DNA from: Trichomonas vaginalis G3
Lineage: Eukaryota; Parabasalia; Trichomonadida; Trichomonadidae
Direction of reading: 5' to 3'
DNA length: 64,000 nt
Assembly (NCBI RefSeq): GCF_026262505.1
Contig: NC_067207.1
Coordinates: forward strand, 20,800,082-20,864,081
A model generated the notes under the pieces. That model did not search any database. It worked only from the letters and a program-made list of their open reading frames with translations, and had not been told where the DNA came from. Both the position numbers and the translations under genes were made by a program. Shown piece after piece: positions 18,787-28,088 of this stretch (its first letter is position 1; each line of letters starts with the position of its first letter).

Positions 18787-20730
18787 ATGATTTTTTTATT
18801 TTTGATTTTTTCTAACAGTAAAACTATATATTTTGAACCAGATAACATTACCAATGGTACAACTACAACCGATAATCGTCCAAAAATTCAAAATGAACTC
18901 TCAGACAATGATATTCTATATATTCGACAAAATATTATTATAGATGACCTTTCAGATCAATTATTTACGATGCTAAATGCAACGAAAGCAAAAAGTTTTA
19001 CGATAAAAGGGAATGAAACAAAGATTTATCCACCAAAAAACGTATCTAGCGAAACACACTTACTTTTTGTAAAAGATAAGAATATTACTTTTAAAAATCC
19101 TACAATAATTAACTTTTCGATACCATTTTTATACGCAGAAAGTTCTGTAGTGAATTTCAACAAAATGTCTTTCAAAAATTGCCGAAACAACATAGTCAAC
19201 ATACAAGGAGGAACTACAATAGTCCCTAAAGTAACAATATCTGAATCACTTACTAATAATTTCCCAATTTTCATTTTTATTGCAAATAATTTCACCGCAA
19301 AACACCTAAATTTCCATCATATTTCTCATAAAAATGGTACAATTGTTTCATTTAAACAATCAGAAGTCTTAATTAAATCTTCAAAATTTGAATATATCCA
19401 ATCAAAGACAATAATCAATGCATCAGTTGGTTGTCTTGTTCAGATTGTTAATTCCGAAGTAAATTTCGTTTCAGAATCTACATTTCTCCTTTCTTCTCGA
19501 GAAAATGATGTTAATTTAACAGATAACGCATTTACATCTTCGAATTGCACAGTATTAACAACAGATACTTCATCAGTGACGATAGACGCCTTATCAATTC
19601 ATAAACATAGATCAAATAAAAATTTAATTGATATTGACGATGGAGTTATTACAATGAATGAAATAAATATCACAGACAGCTCATTACATGGCATATTATA
19701 TTCCCATAATAGAAATCCTTCAGTTGGAGCTTCAAAAATACGAATGCGAAATATTCAAAGTTATTTTCCATTATTTACACTATATAATGGAACGTCAGAG
19801 TTCGAATTCATTAGGATTGACAAAGTTCAATCATATTCAAGCGTTTTCTTCGCTTCTATATATAATCATTCGATTTTCAAATTTATTGATGCAAAATTTG
19901 CCAAAATCACATCGAATGATTCGAATTCCTCGATGTTGAACATATTTAATACAACATCAGTCACATTTGATGGTGTTAAATCGCTCAAAAGCAAAATTTG
20001 TGGCTTTCATTTCATAGAAACGAGTTCTAAACACAATAATATCAACATCACAAAGTGCATATGTCGGATAGACGATCAATTGAAGCAAACAGAGAATTCT
20101 TTCATTTATTTGAAGAATTCGAAATCCGACTTTATAAACAATAAAGCGACCGCAGGGAACATACTATCATATAGTTCTCAGTCAATAATATCGAATACCG
20201 TATTCTTTAATAACACAGCTAGTCACGGTACTGCAATAAATGCTTTTGACTCAGACATCGAAATCGACGTGTCACTTTTTAAGAAAAATAATGCAATTGT
20301 TGCAGGGGGATGCATCCAAATGAAAGGGGGCACCGTTAAGGTTACCAACTCGAATTTTTCTAAAAACACGGCAGAGCATGGTCCAGTGATAGCGATCTCC
20401 AGCGGAACAGCGAAATTGATCAACGTCGTTTCTGGAAATAATTACGGATCTGGAACTCTTATTAACTCACTTGGTAACTGCACAATACACCCGGAGACCG
20501 TATTTACCCCAGATACTATGGAAATAGCTCTTAAAGGCAAAGGCGCTAAGTATCAATTCGTTGATGCTCATTTTGAAAACAAAAAAGGTGTTTTTTCCAA
20601 TGAAATCTCAATTCCTATTGATTTCATCATAATAACACTGTTTGCTTTCTTGTCTCTGCTTATTATATTGTCTATTTTTAAGTTTACAAGGAAAGGAAGA
20701 GATTCAATAATTCCTTCCGCTTTACAATAG
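18787..20730 (+). CDS. Pmp-like right-handed beta-helix surface protein
   Basis: A 647-residue type I membrane protein; I take ATG 18787 as the start because the codon before it is TTG. It has a hydrophobic signal peptide (about residues 1-12), a long asparagine/serine-rich extracellular body of parallel beta-helix coils, one membrane anchor near the C-terminus (FIIITLFAFLSLLIILSIF) and a short basic tail. Late coils carry the chlamydial polymorphic-outer-membrane-protein signature: FFNNTASHGTAIN and FSKNTAEHGPVIA (FxxN type) and AGGCIQMKGG (GGxI type). Pmp-like families are known in Trichomonas and are thought to act at the cell surface, possibly in adhesion. Many N-glycosylation sites fit that. 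It ends about 200 bases before a Polinton insertion. Confidence 0.8.
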   Translation: MIFLFLIFSNSKTIYFEPDNITNGTTTTDNRPKIQNELSDNDILYIRQNIIIDDLSDQLFTMLNATKAKSFTIKGNETKIYPPKNVSSETHLLFVKDKNITFKNPTIINFSIPFLYAESSVVNFNKMSFKNCRNNIVNIQGGTTIVPKVTISESLTNNFPIFIFIANNFTAKHLNFHHISHKNGTIVSFKQSEVLIKSSKFEYIQSKTIINASVGCLVQIVNSEVNFVSESTFLLSSRENDVNLTDNAFTSSNCTVLTTDTSSVTIDALSIHKHRSNKNLIDIDDGVITMNEINITDSSLHGILYSHNRNPSVGASKIRMRNIQSYFPLFTLYNGTSEFEFIRIDKVQSYSSVFFASIYNHSIFKFIDAKFAKITSNDSNSSMLNIFNTTSVTFDGVKSLKSKICGFHFIETSSKHNNINITKCICRIDDQLKQTENSFIYLKNSKSDFINNKATAGNILSYSSQSIISNTVFFNNTASHGTAINAFDSDIEIDVSLFKKNNAIVAGGCIQMKGGTVKVTNSNFSKNTAEHGPVIAISSGTAKLINVVSGNNYGSGTLINSLGNCTIHPETVFTPDTMEIALKGKGAKYQFVDAHFENKKGVFSNEISIPIDFIIITLFAFLSLLIILSIFKFTRKGRDSIIPSALQ

Positions 20731-20930
20731 AAAAAAATTTTCCAAAATTATTGACGCAATACTAACAAAATTTAAATTGTTTGAATAGTTTACACGTATA
20801 CAATATAAAATATCTTTATTTTTGATTTGTTTGAATTCTAATAAAATAAAAAAGTTTTAAACATATAATCACTGGAAATGTTTTATAATAGGCGAACAAC
20901 TCTAATAAGTTAAAACAATTTTTCTATTAT

Positions 20931-20936
20931 TGAGCT
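20931..20936. other. Target-site duplication, left copy
   Basis: TGAGCT immediately precedes the left terminal repeat of element 1 and is repeated immediately after the right one (37351-37356). A 6-bp duplication is characteristic of Polinton integration. Confidence 0.9.
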
Positions 20937-21235
20937 AGTAGTATATGATGCGGGTTTTGTGACTTTTTTTGTAAACGTAAGAATTCATACAATATCGAGC
21001 GATTTTGTATCATTTTTTTTAACATATGAAGTAAAAAATGTATGATTCTTACGGTTTTTATTCTTACGTTTTTGAATAAATCAAGATTTAAAAAATTTTC
21101 AAAATTGTAAGACATTTACACTCAACCCATACATAATGAAATAAAAAAAATAAAAAAAATAAAAAAATAAACTTTAAAAATTCATGTCTTACATTTTTGA
21201 ATAATTTATTTTTTTAATTTGTATGAAAATGAGTG
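20937..21235. repeat. Left terminal inverted repeat of element 1
   Basis: 299 bp, inverted copy at 37052-37350 with no difference seen on reading, including the long A/T homopolymer stretches. It begins AGTAGTATATGATGCGGG. Confidence 0.92.
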
Positions 21236-21900
21236 GATGCTCTTTCACCAGTTCTTGAAAATGTTAAACAAGTAGATGTTTATTTCGATGATTATGTAGA
21301 AAGTTTATATTATAAAGGTAAGTTTAATATTAAACTTATTGCTTTTGCATTTGATAATAAATTAATTGAAAATGCAAAAATTTGGGAATTAATTCCAGAT
21401 ATTGAATATATAACAAATATTAATGATAAATGGTTTAAACGAATTTCAACCACAAAAGTTCTTTGTAAATTAATGATCAAAACTGAGGAAAAAGAATTTA
21501 ACGGGTTTAAATATCATCCAAATAAAGTTTCAGAACTAGAAAATGAAAAACTTCAGAAAAAATTAAACGATAGACTTTCAAATGATCGTATTGAAAAAAA
21601 AATAAACTAGCAGAAGTTGCATTTAATAATGAAATATTTGATGAATATAACCTTGAACTCAGTGATGAGCTTTAAGGACCCGGGCTCAACGAGTCATGAT
21701 TTATGAAATCAATAATTTGATTTATTCGCTCTTCAATAATTTCTATTCTTTTTGTTAAATCATCAATTTTCATTAATGAGGTGATTCTTGATTGAGGAAT
21801 AGATTTCAAACTAACCACTCCTTTTATTTTTGAAATTTTGAATCCATCAACTTTAAACATTTTATTCAATTTACATGTTGTCAATTCTTCAAATAATTTT
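21233..21900. other. Element 1: terminal coding remnants
   Basis: A plus-strand frame (21233-21610; lysine/asparagine-rich, with VDVYFDDYVESLYYKGKFNIKL near its start) and a short minus-strand coiled-coil-like frame (21672-21884, with DDLTKRIEIIEERINQIIDFI) occupy the space just inside the left repeat. I recognise neither. Both have the composition of other Polinton genes and are probably fossils of accessory genes. Confidence 0.4.
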
Positions 21901-22117
21901 TTATTATTAGCATAATAGTCATTAAATTCATCAACAGATGAAAAAATTTTTATTTCAGTAATTGGTTTAACAACGTTTATTTTTTGTTGAACATTTTCAC
22001 TTTCATTTATTTCTTCTCCTCTGTTTCATTTATTTTTAAAATCGGTTTCATTTATCATTAAATAAAAATTAGAATATAAGTGATGAAATATATTTTTTAA
22101 TTAATATTAAATCAGAA

Positions 22118-22354
22118 ATGGCGGCAGGATTCTTTAAAAAATTATGGGATGGAATTAAGAAAGCTGCAGGTTGGGTTTATAAAAAGGTTATTAAACCTGT
22201 TGCAAACTTTTTGGCACCAGTAGCGAAAACGGCAGGAACTATCATAGGTGGAGTATTAGGTACTAAAGCAGGTAATCCGGCGATGGGAGCACAAGCAGGT
22301 AACGCAATTGGTGGAATTGCTGAAGGAATACTTAATAAAATAGGGGGTAAATAG
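22118..22354 (+). CDS. Element 1: small amphipathic glycine-rich virion-type protein
   Basis: A 78-residue protein. Residues 4-35 form a strongly basic amphipathic helix with aromatic anchors (FFKKLWDGIKKAAGWVYKK), followed by an alanine/glycine-rich hydrophobic segment with small-xxx-small spacing (residues 40-75). This combination is typical of membrane-active minor capsid proteins such as adenovirus protein VI or the entry peptides of other non-enveloped viruses, which break the endosome during entry. The function is inferred from physical character and location beside capsid genes. Confidence 0.55.
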   Translation: MAAGFFKKLWDGIKKAAGWVYKKVIKPVANFLAPVAKTAGTIIGGVLGTKAGNPAMGAQAGNAIGGIAEGILNKIGGK

Positions 22355-22420
22355 TGGAAAAATAAAATTATTTTTATCTTAGTATTGGTTGTAGTCTTTG
22401 ATAAACTTTTTCTCCTTTAT

Positions 22421-22589
22421 TTAAATTTCTCTTATTGGGGCAGCTTTTGGTGTTATTGATTCAGCAACGTCACTAATTGCTTCTTTATTCTTAAATATCC
22501 AATTTGCTCCTTTCTTCATTGTTTCCCAAACTTTATGCGCTCCTCTTTTTACTTTATCCCACAGTTTCTTAAAGAATCCTGCAGCCATA
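22421..22589 (-). pseudogene. Element 1: decayed second copy of the amphipathic protein gene
   Basis: On the minus strand, facing the 22118 gene, the sequence after ATG at 22589 again encodes the MAAGFFKKLW opening, followed by a different basic, tryptophan-containing stretch. It is evidently a diverged duplicate in opposite orientation. It is broken and shorter than the plus-strand gene. Confidence 0.5.
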
Positions 22590-22660
22590 GTTGATTATTT
22601 CATTAAAATTAAAAATTCATTTTCATATTTTAATTTTGATTTTTTATTTAATAATAAATG

Positions 22661-24294
22661 ACGACTAACTATTTGGTGCCAAACACTAAACCATTAATGG
22701 AAATGTGTTTCATTCATTCGAAAAGATAAATGAAATATTCGCAAAGAATGACGGTAGAAGATATTATAGAGAACTTGAAAGTTCATGCTATGACTCTGAT
22801 GCTCCATATTTTGATGATAAACAAACTCATTTAAGAATTACAAATCCGCTCATGATGTGAACCAATTAGGTGACACATATATTAAACGCAAAGTTAAAGC
22901 AACTCTAGTTTCAAATAAAGCTTTCACATGTGATGCCGCTTTTAAATGCATGCGTTTATTCGTTGGTTATAAATCATCAAATCAAAGCTTTAAACAATTA
23001 GAAGTAGAAACCGAAAGAGGTGATGCCGGTTATCTTCAGATGGATTGCGCCCGTGAATCTTTCGCATTTGCAACATATAAACCAAAATCAGAAAGGAAAG
23101 TTAAAAAGTTTGTTCATTCGTTATATAATAATGTTCAAAAATATGATAACTCAGTATGTGGTAAATATATTGACCCTTCAGAAGTTTTCAAGAAAGCAAA
23201 TGAAGAAGTTGATATCACTTTTGATATGATTATTCCGGTAAATGATTTGTTAGCATTTCAGGCGTTCGATGATTATCCTAAATCATTTGGTGAAATCATT
23301 CTTAAATATTATGTTTTCAGGGATACTTTAGTATTTTGTCAGGTTGACCCGTTAAGAGTTGCTGATTTACAAAATTACGTTTATGAAAAGATAACTGATG
23401 AAAATTATGAAAAGATTATGAATCATGTTTATAAATATGATCGCAAATTCCAACAAATCGGACTTCCTACCAAATTAATTACAAGCTTAGCCGCTACATC
23501 TGCTGACGCAACAGTTGATGACGTTATTATTTCATGCACAAAGATGGAAGTTTTAGAGGATAAATGTATTACACCAGGATACGGTTTAATTGAAGAATCA
23601 GTTAAAGCAATACCACGTTTATTCAGTAAGGAAGATCCATTCATGATTCCAGCTCAACATATTGACGTTCGTTCACTAAATGGAGGTTGCATCACTCCTG
23701 AAGGTATTAGCTCAGATTTCTCATACGCTCTTCATAATGTTACAGATGTTGTGTTAGCATTTCCGAAGAATGCAATGCAAAGAACAGTTTTAGAAAATCC
23801 AATGCTTCGAGGTCTTCAGGTCACTATAGATTCCAGAAACTTCCCCGATCAAGCGATGACCACAGTGGGTGACATATTCTTTACACGTATGCTTCAAGCT
23901 TCTGATTTAGATGGAGTGAATGAATGCACAGAAATACGAGGACTCATTAACTAGACCACTGAATGATGATGATGGCACACCATTAGCTAGAACATGGAAA
24001 GACCAAACTTCATTCTTATGCACTATTCCAGTTCAACGTGATGGAGCGGGTATATTCTTTGATGGATTAGAAACTTTCAACTCACAAGTTACAGTACAAG
24101 TGAAAGCTTATCCAATCATTCAGGGTGTAAATGACACTTACTGTTCAAAGGTGACAAATCCTCCTCAGGTTTGGTTTACTAGGACTACGTATTGGACATG
24201 GACACCGGATGAAGGTTTGAAATATCATCCAACAGGTACACCACCACAGTATAGAAGTTCATATGATGAAATATTGATGAATAGAAATGTATAA
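22661..24294 (+). pseudogene. Element 1: major capsid protein-like gene (double jelly-roll type, inferred)
   Basis: The largest plus-strand structural region of the element before the ATPase. It is rich in strand-forming segments (LFVGYKSSN, VDITFDMIIPVNDLLAFQAFDDYP) and turns, and ends with an aromatic-rich block (WFTRTTYWTWTPDEG). Size and position beside the packaging ATPase match Polinton double jelly-roll capsid genes, and element 2 has a counterpart with the same GYK/GYQ-type strand segments at 57888-59495. The capsid call is from context and composition; no capsid motif can be proven by eye. The gene is broken. Confidence 0.6.
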
Positions 24295-24318
24295 AATTAT
24301 AAATTTATTTTTGATTAA

Positions 24319-25133
24319 ATGGATTTAAATTCTGAAGAATTAGCGGGAGTATATAATACATACGTAGATGATATGATTAATGAAGCATTGAGTGATAATA
24401 GAAATGCTCTATCTAAGGAAAAATTAATGAAAATTCCATATTCTGAATGTTACTTAAATTCAATCACTGCAGCAATTGGTAAACAAAATAAAGGTAAAAC
24501 ATTAACGATATTAAAACAAATTATCATTATTGCTAACACTTCCCCCATTCACATGTGTTAATTTATATCAACCGTTCAGGTTCACCTTCAGATGATACAT
24601 TTGAATCTTTAAAGCATTTAATCAAAATTCCAATTATTTATTTATCACAAGAAGAAGCAGAAGATTATTTAAAAAACTTTTTAATGTATAAAGAATTATA
24701 TAATACAATCAAGAAGCAAGGATTAGAGGATAAAATTATTGATAAACAACGGGATGAATTATTTGAAACACTTTCTATTTCAAATTTTGATAGAGAATTT
24801 TTGCATTCACTCATTTTTCTAGATGATGCGGTGAAATCAAAACTAATAACAAATGAGAAATCATATTTTAATCAGTTATTAACTCAATGTCGACACATTC
24901 AGTGTTCATTCTTCATGGCTGTTCAATACTTCAAAGCATTAAGCACAAACATTAAATCAAATCTATCAACACTTTTCATTTTCAGTGGTTTTAGTCGTCA
25001 ACAGTTGAACGTTATGCTTTATCAAGTGAATTTACCAATGAGCATTAATGAACTTTACACACAATATCAGCAATTAGGTGAACATGGAAAAATAATAGTT
25101 GATTTAAATAAAGGATGTGTTAAATTTGATTAA
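24319..25133 (+). pseudogene. Element 1: genome-packaging ATPase (FtsK/HerA type)
   Basis: The region encodes a P-loop (GKQNKGKT) near its start and a Walker B strand ending in acidic residues (SLIFLDDAVK) further on. A sensor-like FFMAVQYFKAL segment follows at the spacing expected for the viral A32/FtsK-HerA packaging ATPases, which pump DNA into capsids. Such a gene beside the capsid gene is a Polinton hallmark. The copy is broken. Confidence 0.75.
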
Positions 25134-25173
25134 CTTTTTATAATTAATTTTTATTTTTTATTTATAATTAAAC

Positions 25174-26076
25174 ATGACAGAAATAGCAAATCTTTTACAG
25201 GTTCCATTAAAACAAGGGACAAACAAAAAGGGGTGTGTGTATAATAGAACTATGAAAGTTCCAGACGGAATGAAAGAATTAGTTCATATTGTTGCTGGTC
25301 TTCAAAAAGATGTTAAACAAATGAGAAACGTTTTAACATTACCAGAAGCTCAAGCATATGCCAAACGTCATGGTCCAAATTGGGAAGCACATGAAGCAGA
25401 CATTACAGGTCCAAATGGAAAACCTGATGGTATAAATGAAGTTTTCGTTACTGATGGTCGAGGTAATATTAAAGTCATAAATGGTTACAAATTAACTGTA
25501 TCTGATTATCCTAAACGTAAAGCATATAATGAATGTTATCCTATGCAATTTGATGAAAATGGAAAAGCTGTTAAACAATACATTGGAGAAGGTGAACATG
25601 GTCCAATTAATTCATACCGTCATAATCCATATTCTTATTTCAATGAAGAATTAAACGCTATTGAAGAAGGACCGGATGGATTACCACGATATGTTAATCA
25701 GTTTGATGGTCAATATGCAAATTTGAGACCTGAAATTCCAGCTAAGAAATTCTTTAAAGTTGCTTTATTCGATCCAGTGTTCAATGAACAGAAAGAAGCA
25801 ATGAAAGCAGAATTTAAACCAATTCAAGTGGCAAGAATTTCTTCATCTTCACTTGCAGAAGCGTTCAAGGAATTGATAAAGAAACCACTTTATTCTCAAC
25901 AAGGTTATAACTTTGATTTAATTAAAGAAAGTGATAGACGTAAATTAGAAAAATCAGATGGTTTTAAGAATGCATGTAATGAAATGATTAAAGATATTGT
26001 AAATGATAAAATAAGACTGGAAGAAACTCAAAGCAATATCAATAACATAATTGGTGCAGTTACAAAGAAAGTATAA
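25174..26076 (+). CDS. Element 1: 300-residue conserved-looking protein, function unknown
   Basis: A whole frame of 300 residues that I cannot assign. It has a basic, cysteine-containing N-terminus, a compact region at about residues 60-140 with regularly placed glycines ([39 protein letters not shown]), an aspartate/proline-rich middle and a helical, charged C-terminus (residues 220-300). No membrane span. Location among capsid-assembly genes suggests a structural or DNA-handling role. It is one of the best-preserved genes of the element. Confidence 0.6.
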   Translation: MTEIANLLQVPLKQGTNKKGCVYNRTMKVPDGMKELVHIVAGLQKDVKQMRNVLTLPEAQAYAKRHGPNWEAHEADITGPNGKPDGINEVFVTDGRGNIKVINGYKLTVSDYPKRKAYNECYPMQFDENGKAVKQYIGEGEHGPINSYRHNPYSYFNEELNAIEEGPDGLPRYVNQFDGQYANLRPEIPAKKFFKVALFDPVFNEQKEAMKAEFKPIQVARISSSSLAEAFKELIKKPLYSQQGYNFDLIKESDRRKLEKSDGFKNACNEMIKDIVNDKIRLEETQSNINNIIGAVTKKV

Positions 26077-26159
26077 GCAAACAATGATGAACCTTGGGAT
26101 ATTACCGTAACAACTAAATAAAACTTTAAATATATTTTTCTTTTTTTATTCAATTATAA

Positions 26160-26911
26160 ATGAGAAGACGTTTCACAAGTCAAAAGAACACTAACGCAAA
26201 AGCAGAGATTACGGTTGGTTATAACGTAAATGATGATAAATCACGAATTATTCAAAATGTTAAAGTTAATGTTAGCCCTGAATTAACAAGGTCAGCAACT
26301 CAACCAAATTTATTAACTCGTGACTTACCGAAGAATGAGGAGAATGAAGAAAACCATGAGAATGGAGACCCAATCATTTTATCTGAACCCGGTAAAGAAC
26401 CTGTTGAAATCCCCACATATCCAACATACCCCCACCTCTTTCATCAAACATCGAGAACCCAGGAATATACGATTCCAGTCGCAATGCGCCATATAAAATA
26501 GACATTAATTCTGAATTAATGAAAATTTACCGTGATATAATAACTGATAATTATGATTCAATAATAAATTTAATTGATCAATCCGGTTTAATTATTTTAC
26601 CTTATGAATCATTAATTCACATTATCGCCATTCTTTGTGATGTTCAAGATTCAGACGTTAAGATTCAATTTTTCATAGATGATGAGGTTTCATGCTGCGG
26701 AACAGTTGCAAAAATAAATCCTATAAAGGATATTAGCACAATTAAGATATCAAAGAACGGAACAACAACTGAACTTCATTTAACATATAATGATATTTAT
26801 AATAAAATAGTTGATGAATATAAAATATCACTTGAAAAATTCTTTGTTAAGGCATTTAATATTCAAGCATTAACATTATTGAATAATAATCCTTTGAATC
26901 ATAATCAATAA
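26160..26911 (+). pseudogene. Element 1: SCCG-motif protein, shared with element 2
   Basis: The front part is basic and disordered and ends with a proline/tyrosine stretch (EIPTYPTYPHL). The rear part is a compact alpha/beta region with SCCG followed by KINPIKDISTIKI and a helical end. Element 2 has the same arrangement at 59827-60405 (VKEPTYPEV, then DISCCGVSYNVIDKIYVMKG). Two elements with otherwise different gene content keep this gene next to capsid genes, so it probably serves the virion or its assembly. I know no named family. This copy looks broken. Confidence 0.55.
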
Positions 26912-27368
26912 TAATTGACCTTTCACCAGTTTCTATCGTTTGTTTTATTTCTTTTTGTTCCCCACTATCTGGATCGGTCATTGTAATTGTTTTTGTTATA
27001 GTATCAGCTTTATCTTTAACTTCAATCTTTTTTCCATCAGGATATTTAAACCAAAATTCCAAAAATTCGATATTGTCAATCTGTTCATATTTTAATCTAT
27101 CAATTACATTTTTAATACCATCTGAAAATCTTATGAAATGGTCATTATATGGGTTTGATTGAACTAAATTTGAATGAAGTGAAATATAACCCGATGATGA
27201 ATATGACATTGACTCATATTTTCTGAAAACACTGAAATTTATAACATGAATGAATTTCTTATTCGTTGAATTTATGAATTCTTGAGGTAATCTTATTCTA
27301 GTTTTATTTATCACTGGAAAATAACGCTTTACCATATTTTTAATCGTAATAAAAATGTCAATTATCAA
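26856..27368 (-). CDS. Element 1: unknown protein on the minus strand
   Basis: A 170-residue frame starting at 27368, overlapping its divergent neighbour (27355-27975) by 14 bases at their starts and the SCCG gene at its end. It is basic at the N-terminus (KNMVKRYFPVINKTRIRLP), strand-rich in the middle (SGYISLHSNLVQSNPYNDHFI) and acidic near the end. No family recognised. Element 2 also has a small minus-strand gene in the same place before the SCCG gene, though the sequences do not obviously match. Confidence 0.5.
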   Translation of the reverse strand: MIIDIFITIKNMVKRYFPVINKTRIRLPQEFINSTNKKFIHVINFSVFRKYESMSYSSSGYISLHSNLVQSNPYNDHFIRFSDGIKNVIDRLKYEQIDNIEFLEFWFKYPDGKKIEVKDKADTITKTITMTDPDSGEQKEIKQTIETGERSIIIDYDSKDYYSIMLMLEY

Positions 27369-27975
27369 TATTATTTCGAATAATAGTTGTGAATTAAATT
27401 TAACAGTTAGCGGAATTTATAATGTTACTCTCGTTTCTGTGAGTGGTAAATTTAATCCCATTCTTTTAGACCCTTCAGATTATATATCATTTATTAAAGA
27501 TGACCTTGAAAAAACGTATGATATGTATATAAATAATGTGATAACGAAATGGGATATTAACACAATTTTAAGTTATTTAAATGAATCATTTATCGTTTGG
27601 TATGAAGAAAATTTTAAATCAAAACCTGATAAACTTTTTGAACTTGATGAAATAAATAACCTTATTAAATTCCCGCTGAAAATTAAATTTTGTACTCCTC
27701 ATCTTCGTTCATTGTTGGGGATATTAAATTTTGAAAAAGATGTTGGGGATGTTTTGTATTCTGACACTGGTTCCAATTTCATTTTAATCAAATGTGATAA
27801 AGTTAATACCCCAATGAGATTTTCACATCAAACATTAGACCCTAACTCTTACCCATCAATACAAAACATTTTATCCATCAACTTAAACATATTTTCTTTA
27901 TCATATCCGTTTCAATTATCCGGGAATTCATTTATTCTTCATTCAAAAGATTTATCAAATATTAAATTTAGATAA
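27355..27975 (+). CDS. Element 1: putative minor capsid (penton-like) protein
   Basis: A 206-residue strand-rich protein with no membrane span. The last third (FILIKCDKVNTPMRF, SLSYPFQLSGNSFILHSKDL) has the loop-and-strand texture of a small jelly-roll, and element 2 has strand-rich frames with similar segments around 60410-60830 and 61919-62311. A Polinton needs a penton-type minor capsid protein and this is a reasonable candidate, but the call is inference from context. Confidence 0.4.
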   Translation: MSIINIISNNSCELNLTVSGIYNVTLVSVSGKFNPILLDPSDYISFIKDDLEKTYDMYINNVITKWDINTILSYLNESFIVWYEENFKSKPDKLFELDEINNLIKFPLKIKFCTPHLRSLLGILNFEKDVGDVLYSDTGSNFILIKCDKVNTPMRFSHQTLDPNSYPSIQNILSINLNIFSLSYPFQLSGNSFILHSKDLSNIKFR

Positions 27976-28088
27976 CTGACCTATTTGATTGTGATTTAGA
28001 ATTTATGAATGAAATATTATGGCAATTTCAAATAGAAAAAATAGCTGATGAGATAACAGATTAAATATTTATTTTTAAATCATAATAA

